64,000 nucleotides of DNA, from NCBI GenBank assembly GCA_003971905.1, contig RSEE01000001.1, positions 372,001-436,000 on the forward strand, read 5' to 3'. The notes under the pieces were generated by a model that worked only from the letters and a program-made list of their open reading frames with translations, was not told where the DNA came from and did not search any database. The stretch's first letter is position 1. Each line of letters starts with the position of its first letter. Position numbers and translations under genes: made by a program. This DNA is from Moniliella sp. 'wahieum'. Its lineage: Eukaryota; Basidiomycota; Moniliellomycetes; Moniliellales; Moniliellaceae. Of the stretch, positions 42,977 to 54,706 are shown piece by piece.

Positions 42977-44970
42977 ATGCCGCTGTCGCTGCCATCGGTG
43001 TTGCCTGCCTCTGCTCCTGCCTCCGCCTCTGCCCCTGTCTCTGTCTCCGCCAGGCCTACTGCCGCGCCTGCCCTGCTCGTCGATCCTTCCGATGGGTCGC
43101 GTCTGGAGCGCCGGCGCTTCGCCTCCTTCCCGCCCCTTTCCCCCTCCAGTCCCAGCCCCAGCCACGGTCAGATGTACCGCAGGTGTACGGCCCCTTTGCT
43201 GCCCACTCCATGCACGACGTGTGGGCAGCCAAGCGTCTCGTCCAACATGCCCGTCGCCATGCCCTGCCCATCCCTCACCCTGTCCACCCCGCTGCCCCCG
43301 CGCTGGCAGCGCGGCAAAACGCGAGCGAAGACGCCTGCTGGGTAGGCAACGCTGTCCTCTCCTGCTACCCCACCGCCGACACCGAGGTGGTGCAGGGCCA
43401 ATGGTCCAAGTTCATCTGGAACAACAACTATCCCCGCTTCATCCAGATTGGCGCCGTCGACATTTACCTCTTTCGTGATGATGGGGACGTTGTGCAGACA
43501 TCCTGGACCAGTATCAACAACCACCTTGGCCGCATTTCCTTTAGTCCGGGGGACCCATGGTGGCAAGACTTGCCACAGGCAGCCACCATCCAACCCGGCC
43601 AAAACGTCTCTTGGCCCTTTTACTTGTCGTCACCCCAGCTGGTATGGGTACTGCTTCGGGTATCACCCGCCAAAGCACTTTTACTGCCATCCAAACCGCC
43701 TTGCCCACTTCCATTGCCCTTGCCCGTTCTTCTTCTTCCTCTGCCTCCCTCGCCAGCGCAGCCGCCGCTTCTTCCCGCTCTGCCTCTCCCTCGCTGCTCA
43801 ATCTATCGCTTCTTCTCTTTGGTCCGCTACCCACACCCTCTCAGGGGCGAGCTTGTCTTCCTACCTCTCCTCCCTGGGTGCCTCGGAGACGGCCTCGGTC
43901 GTGTCGCAAATCAGTGTCTCCATCGAATCGTCCCTGCGATCCGAGGGGTTTAGCGGGACCCAAACTGGCCTCGCCACTTTGACCACCACGCTTGCCGATG
44001 GGCACACCGTCACTGCCACCGCTACAGCCCAAGCCGACGGTGGAGCATTGAACGAGCACATGCATGCCTCTCACACGCTCCCACGGTACGCCATTGCCCT
44101 CATCGCCGTCTTTGGTTCGCTCGCCCTTTTTCTCGCCTTGGCTGGGGGTACCTGATCTGGCGCAAATGCCGGCGTCAGCCAGGCGCTGCGTCCAAGGAAA
44201 AGACAGGGACCAGCATGCGTTCCACCTCGCCCATGCTCGCCCCAGTGATCATTCCTCAGCACGAGCCACGCCCCCCTCTCCTTTCCTCTCCACGGTCTCC
44301 CATATCAGGACCTTGGGTGCAAGAAGCCTCGCCCGCTTCTCCTGGAATGCTCCCTACCCCGCTCACCTCTCTCTCTCACTCTCGCCCTGGCCGTTCGTAC
44401 ACTACTCCTACCGAGGTCTCCGGTACCAGCCTTGCAACGCCGCATGAAGAGACGTTGTGGTCCGACGAGGCGAGTCGGATGGCCGATGCGTTCCGCAACG
44501 CGTTGCGCCGACCCTCCTTTTCTGTGTTGGCCGAGAGCGCATCGGGCTCCTCCCCCGCCTTGGTCGCCGCACCTTCCAGGTCCACCTCGGCCCTGACGGG
44601 AGCAGGGAACGCAGGTCTGGGGCTGGGTCTCGCCCATGGCTCTCATAGCGAGACAGCCGTCGTTCCAGCCGGCGTTGGAGGAGACAGTAGTGTGCGTACC
44701 ATCCTTGCCCTCCCCGCATCTTCGGGGGCGAAGCCGATCGTCCTTCGCTCTCGCAGTTGCTCCAGCAAGAACTGGCGCGGGACGGGATGGAGTTGCGTCA
44801 GGTCCAGAGTGGGTCCAAACCTACAAGCACCCTCTCGCCACCCCTTTCCCCTTCCCCTTCTCCCTTCTCCCTTCCTTGCCCTTCTTCCCTCTCCTGCTCG
44901 GTTGATTACCCCTTTTGAGCCAGATTATCTATACCTGTCCACGTCCTGTACGGCCCCCACTTCTCTTTAA
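42977..44970 (+). CDS. Single-pass membrane protein with extracellular beta-type domain
   Basis: Family not recognised. The extracellular part reads ASEDACWVGNAVLSCYPTAD, VVQGQWSKFIWNNNYPRFIQ, VDIYLFRDDGDVVQTSW, LGRISFSPGDPWW and QNVSWPFYL, then VVTPAGMGTASGITRQSTFT. A Ser/Ala-rich stalk follows with ASLSSYLSSLGASETASVVS. One transmembrane helix (RYAIALIAVFGSLALFLALA) precedes the stop-transfer sequence YLIWRKCRRQPGAASKEK. The cytoplasmic tail is Ser/Pro-rich (RRPSFSVLAESASGSSPALV). The layout resembles fungal wall-sensor or mucin-like proteins. The N-terminal signal peptide was not fixed; MPLSLPSVLPASAPASAS at 42977 is one option. The C terminus is either 44970 or, in another frame (SQLLQQELARDGMELRQVQ), near 44920. 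Confidence 0.6.
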
Positions 44971-46101
44971 ATGCTTCCCTCCCTGCCCTCCCCCACCCTT
45001 CCCTTCCCTCCTTCCTTACTTCATTCTTCTCCCCTTCTTTTCTTCCTTCCTTGTGCCTGCGGCAACGATCCATTGGCAGTCTGTCACTTTGCCTCCTGAG
45101 CCACATTTTCTTGGTCTGGCAGCTGGCGGAAAGCGCCTTGCTGGTTGCTCGGTCGTGTATGGCAGAAGCTCAACGTGGCAGAGAGCCCTAGAGCACGCTG
45201 AGCGTGCAAAGTTTTGCTAACCGGTCCCTTTTCTTGCTCACGCTCAGCGCTCACTCGTCACTAGTCACTACGGTGGCCTACTAGGCTGCGCGCGCTGACG
45301 CTGACACTGCGGAGAGCGGGCGTGGAGAGCTGGGATGGGAAAGAGGTCACCGGTGAAACGATAGGAGGGTGAGGCTGGTAAGGCCAAAGGCCGCGCCGCG
45401 CGGATTGGCCGCCGGACCGTATGGCTTGCGATGTCATCCACCTGAGGGAGCCTATGTATGTGTTCTGATGCGGGGGCAGTTGAAAGGGTATGCAGCTACG
45501 CTCTGGCGGTGGTGCCCATGGCAGTGGCCAACCGCCTCGGCTTGGGGGGGTGTTGTTAAGGCATACGAGAGGAAAGGGATGGGGTGGGGCGAGGGTTTTA
45601 TTAGGAAGCGTCGGAGGGGCCACCGCTAACACGGCCCCCACTTCCTGCCCATTCACATGTCATACTCCGTTTCCTGTCAGGAGTTGGGAGCCAAAACGGT
45701 TTTCCCGTAAGCACGACGGATTGATATGTATTCGCCCTCGTGCTCAAGCTCATGCTCGTGACCTTTGTGCTCACATGCACCTACCTTGTAGCTTGCAGCT
45801 CGTCGGTTCTCCGATCGTCATCGATCCTCTTCGTCTCTGCCGCCTGGAGCCAACGGTGGTGGCTGGTGGGGGGCAGCCAGCGCTCAAAAGCAGGCCCTGT
45901 GGGGAAAGGTGGACCCAAAGGGGCGCGGTGGCCACGGTGAGGTGGCCAGAGGCGGCAGCAGCGCACTCGCCTAGTCCGCGTGCCGCTGGTTAAGCTTGCG
46001 CGGCCACAGAGCCGAACAGCTGTGGGCTTAAGCGCATAAGCCCCTGGGCCGTTTCGGCTGCCGAGCCCGTCGCGGGAGTATACGCAGGACTGAGTCCTGA
46101 G
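44971..46101. other. Intergenic
   Basis: Bases 44971-45090 are C/T-rich. Bases 45185-45270 carry CACGCTGAGCGTGC (palindromic), GCTCAGCGCTCAC and CGTCACTAGTCACTACGG words. Open frames at 45300-45990 have no recognisable motif. Confidence 0.4.
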
Positions 46102-47941
46102 TTGAATGCGACTGCTCCCACGCTCCCCCGCGGGCCTGTGCCACAAGATGGGCAATCCGTGTCTCCCTCTCCTCCACCACCATCTCCACCTCTCCCCTCT
46201 AGCTGCGAACGCCATTCGCCGCTGTTTTTTCCTTCTTGCCCATGCCCTCCTCCACTGGCCCCGTCTCTGATGACCAGTAGCCTCTTCCCACTCGATAACC
46301 GCGTTACACTTGCTCCATTTATCGATCCGGCCCTCGTTCTAGCCCCCTTCCCCAACCTCCCCTCCCACCCCTCAGACCACCAGCTGCCGGATCTGGTACG
46401 CATCTCTGCCCCCTTCCTTTTGTATTGGCCCCTCCGGTGCTCAAGCTGACCCATCATCACACACGCTGCCTTCGCATGTAGCTGCCGCACGATGTGCCCA
46501 GCACTCAAGATCTAATCGCACTCCAACTTTTCGAAACTGCTGGTGCCACCGCACCATTCGGAGACACCATCCATCTCCCTTTGCCTTCCCCATCTAACAG
46601 TCCTCCCTTCCTCACTACTAGCCCCCGACTTGCGGTCCCCGACGGGTTCTTGTCCGAGTCACCCATGGTCTCGGCTTACCCGTCGGAAGAGTCATCGGAC
46701 CCCTCCGGATCCCGAATCGACTTCCCACATTTCCCCTCCCGGCCTGTCCCCCGCCTCCGCAGACTCCGAATCTTCACTCCTCGGAAGCCCGCTCGCCTTG
46801 CGAAAGGGTACCAGCGGTACCGCCTTCCCTCGGTTTCGCCCAAGACGATACCGTTCGCCCCCCCTCCCGAGTCGCACGGACACCAGCACAAATCCATTCG
46901 CACCTCGGTTCATCCCCGCCGAGGCGGCAAAGCCACAACGAAGCGGGACCCCGTATCCGAACCAATGCACCTCCATCCTGTATCGCTGCAGGAAACCGTG
47001 CCGGCCACCCCGACGGTGGCGCCCACATGGCGAATGCCCTCCAGCTCACTGCCCTATCCGACCTCACCGGCGGAAATATCACCCGGTTGGCCACAGATGG
47101 GCATGAACATGATGTCCAATACCGCTCTGTCCGACCCGCTCTTGGCGCTCAAACCGAGCCCTGTACCCCTCCTTGGGCACCCTTTTTTCCCTACCCACAC
47201 CATCCCCACAGGCGACGGCCAAGCCCAAATCGTAGCCCACGATGCGCTTTTGTCCGCCATGGCCGGGCTGCACAAACCCTCGGCACCATTTCATCTACGT
47301 TCGAGCTCGGTTCCTTCTCGTCTTCGGCCCAACCTGAGTCGGAAAGCAGCAGGTCTTTTCGGGTCTTACGGCACATGATGGGATGATGCTTGCTTCGCTC
47401 TTGGCATTGCCGTCGCGCAACATGCCCAGCGAAACGCCGTGCCCATTCCCGAACTGTACCAAGGTGTTCCCCAAGAACCGCACCTACAATCTCAAAGCCC
47501 ACTTGCGCAGTCACATCAACCTCAAGCCTTTCCTCTGCACCCGGTGCAACCGCACCTTCTCGCGCAAACACGACCTCCAACGCCATGTGCGGAGCCACGT
47601 ACGTGCCTGCTCCCGTCTCACCTAACGTGGCACAGTGAAAACGGAACTGCGATTCGAGACCTTACGCTGACCTTGCCACATTACGACCTTACCCGTTACA
47701 GACGGGGGATAAACCCTACGTGTGCGAACCGTGTGGGAAATCGTTCCCACGGTCTGACGCGCTACGGCGGCACTGGAAATCGGATCCGCGCTGCCGCGAG
47801 CACTTGCCAGAGGACCTCAAGTCCCTCTCGGCAACACGGAGAAAAGACTTGTCTGCGGTGCCATCCTCGACTGAGCCTCCGGCTGTTCCTGCGGGCTTGC
47901 CTGCGAGGCAAGAACCCGCTCCACCCGAACGCAGTTTATAG
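46102..47941 (+). CDS. C2H2 zinc-finger transcription factor (Swi5/Ace2- or Crz1-like)
   Basis: The start MNATAPTLPRGPVPQDGQSV is followed by Pro/Ser-rich sequence. An intron (46396-46481) joins QLPDL to LPHDVPSTQDLIALQLFE. A long disordered region with basic patches (RLRRLRIFTPRKPARLAKG) follows. The DNA-binding part has three fingers: CPFPNCTKVFPKNRTYNLKA with HLRSH, FLCTRCNRTFSRKHDLQRH, then, after an intron (47599-47701), TGDKPYVCEPCGKSFPRSDA with LRRHWKSDPRC. The three-finger pattern with an atypical third finger resembles Swi5/Ace2; the spacing also resembles Crz1. A frame change lies just upstream of the fingers (about 47376). The stop is at 47939-47941. It acts in the nucleus; targets unknown. 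Confidence 0.82.
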
Positions 47942-49194
47942 CGTCTGCGTTGGCGTCTCAATTTTTTGCATAACCACGGACCTTTGCATCCTCCTTACGG
48001 CCACTCTCTTGCCTCTACCTCCCGCGTCTCGCGCCTCCCTCTCACGTATATCCTCACGCGCTCACGAATCTGATGAACTCACTTCGGGGATAGGCTGATC
48101 CTCGCTTGCCCCCCAGGCTCACGTCCTGATGGGAGAAAGCGGATCCTAATCGTCCCCTTCCCCCTTTCTCTCCCCTGCTTGATCCCCCGCCTCACACTTC
48201 TCTTTGCTCTATACGTTCCGCCTGTGTATCGGGTCTCTCCTGCGGCGTTGTCTGTCTCCCTATGGGAGCGCTGCCGCACACACGCTCTCTCCTCTCCTCT
48301 CTCTGTGCCTCTGTGCCCCTGCCTCATGTGGCTCGTCTGTTGAGCCTCGCGTTTGGCAGCAGGTTGGTCGCTTTCACTCGTTTTGTCCATACCGCCTCCC
48401 GACCGTGGCATGTCTCAGAGGCCAGATCAGCCGAGCCGATTGTGCGGTGTTTTGATCGTTGGGCGCTGCGCTAAACAATAGCCCGAAATGGGTCTGGACT
48501 ATGTGTTGGCTTATGTTTTAAGTCAGGACAATCCGGATGAGCCGTTTGGGTCTTGGCTTCACCTTGGATCTTGCTGCGCTCGCCTTTTGGTTCTTCCCCT
48601 TTGGTCCCATCATTCGCCATCGTCTTACCGTTGGCTCGCTTCCCGCAGCTGGCTGCTTCATCTACAAAACCCTCCTATCGCACCATGCTGTGTGGCGTGG
48701 ATTCCGGATCTGTTTAGTTGCCATACATTGACTGTTCTTGACCTTCCTTTTTGTTGGTAGGGTCCCTCGCTCGCATATCTGAGGACATAGCGAAAGAATG
48801 GGAAGTATGAAAACAGTGGCAAGGTATGCAGTTGGTCATGACGGGTTTTGGGGAGGGGGGAGCGAGATGAGAGTTAAGGTGCTCTCCATGTGATCATCAT
48901 TATTCTGTGTTAATAATTACTCATTCTCAATCGACGCCAACGTGCCACCCGGCCTACAGGACTACGTTGGACGGGATGCATATAGGACCGATACAGAGCT
49001 GATATGTAGGGGGCCAAAAAAGGTGCACTTTAACAGGCCTCTAGTACGAAATGGTGCTTCTCGGGCTATAGGGAAAGCTTGGCCTATCGTATGTCAGTGG
49101 CTCCAACACAACCTTACCTGTGCCAGGATTCAATATCACCAGTACCATCATATCGCTCACCACCTGACCGGTGACGAGCACGGGCCTACCTGCA
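47942..49194. other. Intergenic
   Basis: No supported gene. Bases 47942-48440 are C/T-rich 3' UTR-like sequence; 48780-49000 are A/T-richer. Open frames here lack conserved features. Confidence 0.4.
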
Positions 49195-50648
49195 ATGTTC
49201 AAGACCGCGCCAGCTGCGCTCTGTCCGCTCTCCGGCCTCAACCGGGCCGACTGCAAGCCGGCGGCTCCCCCGCGTTGGTGCGGGGAGCGACGCTGGGCTG
49301 GTCTGCCGCTTCACTTCTTCCTCCCGCCTTCCTTTTGCCGTGCGCTCCCATGTCCACCCCGCCTGTTCCACCTCCGCCGCCTGGTGGGGTCGAATGGTAA
49401 GGCCAAGGCCTCTGCGCCGCCCCCTGCCAACAACACGCCCTCTCTGGCCTCTAGCCTGCTCCCCTCAGGCGCCGGGATGCTGCAGGACCTGGCTCAAGGC
49501 CTCAGTGCAACGCAAAAGGCTCCGCAATTTGCTGCTGCTACCAGCTCCGCTGCAGCCTGGGAAGGCGCGCAGATGTATACCGGCGGCTCGGGCGCCTCGA
49601 CCTCGGCGTCGGCTGCGCCCGGTGCGGCGTTCCGGTCCAGCGCGCCACACACTTCCCACGCCTCGGCCCACGACACGACAGCGCGTACACGGCGTTTGCC
49701 ACGCCGGCATCGGGACCGGCCTCGCGCGAGGCGTTCGCCCCCATCCAGCCGGGTGGGACCATGCTTGGGCTGGTGCGGTGCCCAGTGGGGTGGCTGGGCC
49801 CGGACCGAGCCACGCCGCCGCCTCTCTCCGTCCTGCCCCTGCCCGCCCGACCGACGAGGACTTTCTTGCTCTTCTCGAGGAAGAAGAACAGGTGCATGGG
49901 GTGTGCCGCAAGGTATGAGCAGTGTGGTGGAGGCGGCGGCGCCTGCGCCTGGGGACGCGAAGCCATGCGCCCACCCCGTTCCTCAGCCACGACATTGGCC
50001 TCGCCAGGCAACACATTGCGCCCGAGGGCTACCGCCCGCCCGAGGCCGGTGTGGATGTCATGTCTGCCGAGCAAGCGGAGATGCACTTGGCCCTGGATCG
50101 CTTGCAGCACTCGGACCGCCCCGACCGGTGGCTGAGCGAATCGTTCCCCCCGCCCGATAACGAGCAACTTCATCAGGGCGTCTATGCCCGAACGGAGGCC
50201 GAAGCGCTCCGGGAGATCGTAGGTGGACCCAGCTCGGTACACCACCTCAATGCCCAGTTGGAGCAGCAGGCCCAATCCTCGTCCCCTCGTTCGTCCCAGA
50301 CCCCATCGCAGTGGGACCAATTACGCACCTACCTCCCGCGTGGGACTTATGTCGATGTACGTCCCCCCCCCCCCTTGTTACGCTTCCAGGGAAAGTTTGC
50401 GAGTACTAATACAACATTTGCGTAGGAGGTATACAACTTGCCGCCCTTGTTGGCCAAGACCTTGGCAGAGCGGAGGAAGAAGCCCCAGCAAACCGACACG
50501 CCCCGATGAGGAGCGCCGCCGCACGGCCATCCGACGACTGGATACCTTGCGCAAGCATCTGGAACCCGCCCAGCCAGGCCCGCCCACCTCGGTGGACGTG
50601 TGGGACATGGAGAAGTTCCTGCAACAGTTGGATCGGCTAGGCCAATGA
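49195..50648 (+). CDS. Hypothetical protein with acidic DEDFLALLEEEE motif
   Basis: Not recognised. A possible start is MFKTAPAALCPLSGLNRADC at 49195. The protein continues with a low-complexity Ala/Ser region (LLPSGAGMLQDLAQGLSATQ), then PTDEDFLALLEEEEQ. A more ordered part follows: VDVMSAEQAEMHLALDRLQ, PDRWLSESFPPPDNEQLHQG, then QWDQLRTYLPRGTY. An intron at about 50358-50425 precedes EVYNLPPLLAKTLAERRKKP, and after a frame change RRTAIRRLDTLRKHLEPAQ and VWDMEKFLQQLDRLGQ end the protein at 50646-50648. The Cys near the N terminus and Trp/aromatic motifs faintly recall Pex20-type import co-receptors, but I would not assign this. Confidence 0.5.
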
Positions 50649-51175
50649 TCCACCGTGGCCCAGGCGTGCCATCGTGGCGGCAGGGCCGATGCGCCAGTTC
50701 ATCCCGAATCGAATTTGCGCTCTGTCGGGCCGCAGTCCAGGTTGGAGTGGCCTACGTTCAAAACGGCTTGTCCGAGCTTGGCGAGGCCATTCGCTCGCGT
50801 GTCCTTGTACCACTACTCAGAAAGAGGTCCGGCACATTCTACAGCTGTGCTCTTGTCCGGGGGCGCGACGCTCCACATGGTCGGCGGGAAAGTGAGGTTG
50901 GGAAGAAGGAACAGACAGGAACGTATATCCAAGGGGAGAAGCTGATAAGCGCTCGGATTGAGCCAAACAAAGAATACATGGCCCACAGCATGAAGGCTAC
51001 ATGCTCAATGCCATTGGGCACTGCCCGGCGGGGGACGAGGGACAGTGCTACTAAGTCCAGGAGCGGAGCGCACACAGCCAGTCCATCCACCGCTATTGCA
51101 CCATCTCACGGCGGCCGTCCAGAATGGCGCCAGGCCCAGTGCGTCCTGTGTGTCCTACATGAAAATTCCAATCTT
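50649..51175. other. Convergent intergenic
   Basis: Lies between the convergent hypothetical gene and the mannosyltransferase gene. No recognised feature. Confidence 0.35.
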
Positions 51176-53214
51176 CTATCGTAGACCAGGAGAAATCCCA
51201 AGGATAGGCGAAACGCCCAGGATGCAGAGAGGGACAAGGGTTCTGTGGCGCGCATGTTGGTTGAGGACCTGAGGTGGGGGCGCAGAGGGAAGAAGAAGAC
51301 AGAGATGTCCTACTGTACCATCCAATAGCAGAATAGGCGGCGAAAGTGTCCGTAAGAGGTGGGGTACAAGTACAGGGGCGCAGCGCCAGTCAGGGGAGAT
51401 GGGGTCAGAGCGGTACGCCTGCCCCTTCGCACCCGCCCGGGCCGCAAGAACGAAGGCAGAAGGTGAGATGGAGGAGGGACACTGGGCTAGGCTCAGCCTC
51501 AGGTGTCCTCCCCCGGGGGTAGGGGCAAGAGGGTCATGCGGTCCCCAGCAATTGGCATCGCACGCACGCGCATACGCATACGCCTCGCGTAGTTCCTCGG
51601 ACTCTCGTTTTTCCCGGCTTGCGCCAAGCGTTTCGAGGTCCACCAGGTCCAGCGACTCGTCCTGGTCCCACTCGGACTCGGTCGTCCAGCCCTCGCCGGC
51701 GCTGGCCCCTGGGGCCAAGGCGGCAGAGGAGCTGGCAGCCGAGCTGAGGGGCGAGCTGGAGCGCATCCGCGCTGGGGGCGTCAGCCAATGACCTGTGATT
51801 GACAACGACCCGCCATCCGAGGGAGAAGGAGGCAGACGCGTAGGCGCAGTACGAGAAGCACGGTACGACCGCGAAGCTGCTACGCCAACCAGCACCAGCG
51901 CAGCAGCAAACGACGATCCAGCCACTGTTGCCGAGCAGCTTGATAAAATCAGCGTCGCCCGCGTGCCAGGAGGAGCCGTAGTAGTGACTGTAAAACGCGC
52001 CCGGTTGGATGTGCAGGCCTGGAGGCGGGTTCTGCAGCTGCCATAGAGGATCTGAGGCAAGATGCGAATGCCGGTTGTGCCGCGTCGTGGCGCTCGACTG
52101 TCGAAGGCAGCGCCGATCCATGCAAGCGCGTGTACTGGCCATAGGCACCATGAAAACATGGGCCAGTCGAGAACATGACGGTGGCATACGGGATCAGGTA
52201 GTTTTTGTTCCACTGGCCAATCAGCTGGATCGCTGGGTGAAAAACGGATGGCTCGGGGCGGAGAGCATCAGGTCGTTGGTACGCCCACCGGCTTGGTTTG
52301 GGGCAACACCACTTCAAACTGAAGCAAGGGGTCCATGGGCCGGACGCAACCCATGTCCAAGTCCATATAGATGCCGCCATAGCGGTGCAAGACAAAGTAG
52401 CGAATCGCATCGGCGCGCTCAATGTTGTAAGGGTAGGCATCAAACGTGGGCAGGAACCAAGCGTACTCGGCCGCAATAAAGGCCCGCGCATCGTCGTCGG
52501 TCCAAAGAATGTAATCGTAGTCCGGGTGCATGGCGCGGCACCCTTGCACATTCTCCTTCCACTTGGCCGGCACCGACGCTGTCTTCCACGTTTGGTGGAT
52601 CAGACGCGGGATCTGCTCCCCTTGCCTGCGAGGACGGGTGCCATTGTAGCGGCCAGGCTCAAAGTGGCCAAAGTAGGCACTGGCATTGTAGGTGGGAGCC
52701 CACGTACCGGGCGACACGCGCCGAGAAGGGTGGGGAGCCGCCGAGGTGGGTGTGGTAACGTCGGAAGCGGGGCTGGATGCAGCGGCAGCACGGGACCAGA
52801 GGGATCGGAGGGAGAAGAGCTGGGCAATGTGGGGGTAATTGCGCTGCCAGTTGAGCTTGTGGTCGTCCTGGGCCGAGCCAGGGGGCGCAAGATTGTCGGG
52901 GCCAGACCGGTGGAGGAGGGGGCGTGATCGAAACGAGAGTCGGACCAGTGGAAGGCGGGGTAGACGAGGGTGATCTCGCTGGGAGTAAGGAGAGCGTGGG
53001 GATCGGTGTGGAAGAAGGCCCAGACCGTGCCGAGGACGACGAGGGTGCCAAAGAGCAGCAGGGCACCGATGGCGAGCAGGGTGGTGAGGGCGCGCACAGC
53101 ACGCGCTGGGCGAGCAGGGGCTGGGGACACGATCGGCGGCGGGGCAGGCGGCGGGGCAGGCAGCGGGGCAGGGCGTAGGCGGCGCACCGGCAGGCGATCA
53201 GCAGCAAGCATCAT
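51176..53214 (-). CDS. Inositolphosphorylceramide mannosyltransferase-like glycosyltransferase (Sur1/Csh1, DXD)
   Basis: Likely adds mannose to inositolphosphorylceramide in the Golgi. The start is MMLAADRLPVRRLRPAPLP at 53214. The signal anchor is ALTTLLAIGALLLFGTLVVL. A stem follows, then the catalytic region: IPRLIHQTWKTASVPAKWK, YDYILWTDDDARAFIAAEYA, FDAYPYNIERADAIRYFVL and the DXD motif GGIYMDLDMGC, then FHPAIQLIGQWNKNYL, ATVMFSTGPMF and SSWHAGDADFIKLLG. A second hydrophobic segment (SFAAALVLVGVAASRS) lies after the catalytic domain, as in MIPC synthases. The tail is acidic (ESEWDQDESLDLVDLETLG). The true stop may be near 51490 rather than 51176. Frame changes are present. Confidence 0.85.
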
Positions 53215-54165
53215 CGAGCACACGCAGACGCACCCAGGCGCATAGGCACACGGCGGGACCAGGCGAGGCGAGGCAGGGTGGAACCAGGGCGGAGGAGGGG
53301 CGCGAGAAGGAGGGGGCGGAGCAGAGAGGGGGCGCGCAGGAGAAGAAGGGGTGCGGCAGGACAAGTAGTAGTAGTAGCAGTGGTGTAGCAACCGAAAGAC
53401 CCGCTATTCTCGGCGAGAATCGAGGCGTGGCGGGCTGGTTGGGCACACTGGCGCGGTGGCGGCTGCCTGAGCGCGAGGCGCGACCCCCACTGGTGGAGCA
53501 TTTTGGTTGAACGTTGACATGTGACATGTGACATGGGCCACGCGCCACGCGCCGAAACGAAGATCATGCATCGTGTGTCCCATGTCATGCATCATGTCGG
53601 CTGCCCGTGCTTGAGGCTTGAAGCTTGAAGCTGGACCTGCACTTGGCAGTCGCAGCCCAGTCGCAGGCGCAGTCAGTCGCAGCTGCGTTGCACTTGCGGT
53701 CGCAGCCTGTCGCAACCAACCCGATGCAACTATGACTGATCATCTCGTTGAGCGGTCAGGCTGACCCCGCTCCAGGCCTCCCCTGCCGCCGCGCGAGGAG
53801 TGGCAGCCGAGTGGCAGGGGTGTGGCAGGGCGCCTGGGGTGGCATGGTGTGACCTGTGCCGGTGTGGCTGCCCAGCACCGGGCGTTGCCTGGACGTTCAA
53901 TATTCATGTCCAACTTCAGTACGTTCAACCTGAACAAGCCGTGGTAGTCGCTCAGTACTCACTTCACTAGCTTCACAGTCAAGCATTTTCAGTGCTGCGT
54001 CCAGGGGCAGGCAGGCGCAAGCGTGGGACAGCACAGCGCGCAGGCTGTGGGCGGTGCGCTTTTCTGCGGTGGATCGGCGGGGGCGCAGGAATGTGGGCGC
54101 CGCGGAGCGGGGGCAGTGTGCCCTGCATGTCAGCCCTCGGCCGTCGTCAGCCGTCGCTGCTCCGG

Positions 54166-54262
54166 CGCTCATCGATCATCGATCATTGCTTCAGCCTCTG
54201 CATCTGGCTGATGACATAAGCAGCCATCGATCATCGATCATCTGCCATCATGCGTGATCGAT
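54166..54262. repeat. ATCGATCATC repeat cluster
   Basis: Contains CATCGATCATCGATCATTGC at about 54169 and CATCGATCATCGATCATCTG at about 54224, then GTGATCGATGG. ClaI-like ATCGAT palindromes sit in 10-nt repeats; related words occur at 23288, 26118 and 37719. Confidence 0.55.
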
Positions 54263-54419
54263 GGTCGCCATGCATATGCATCGTCGATGCCCTAACCCTA
54301 ATGCGCCCCCTGGCCACGTGTCGCCATGACATCACCGCTTGGCCCTGGCCAGAGCCCACCGACGCGCCCAGGCCATGCTGCCTGCAATAGCGAACGCTGG
54401 GCAAGTTGGCCCAGCCGAC

Positions 54420-54706
54420 TGTACTGAGTACTGAGTAGAACTCAGCTGCAACCCGCTGCTCAACTGCCGACGGGCGTGCTGTTGCGCATTGCGCCCTCGA
54501 GCACGCCCTCAACGTTAAAGCCCATCGTCCATCGAGTTACTCCCTCTGCCTCGTGCCTACCTAGACCTACCTCCAAGGCATTCTGCATCGACCCTTCTCC
54601 GGTTGATCGCCTCGGTGGCCGACATGAAGGTAGAATTGATGCCCATCGCTGGCAAGAGCGGAATGAGCACTCAGACTGAGTACTGAGACTGAGTACAGAG
54701 TCGTGC
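54420..54706. repeat. TGAGTACTGAGT clusters
   Basis: Two clusters (54420-54445 and 54667-54706) of TACTGAGTACTGAGTAGAAC- and GACTGAGTACTGAGACTGAG-type units. AGTACT is palindromic. A third cluster lies at 42429-42487. Confidence 0.55.

Noticed and set aside
49538-50320. Long minus-strand frame opposite the hypothetical gene at 49.2-50.6 kb
   Set aside because: Shadow of the plus-strand gene; the plus strand has the intron, the acidic motif and a plausible C terminus.
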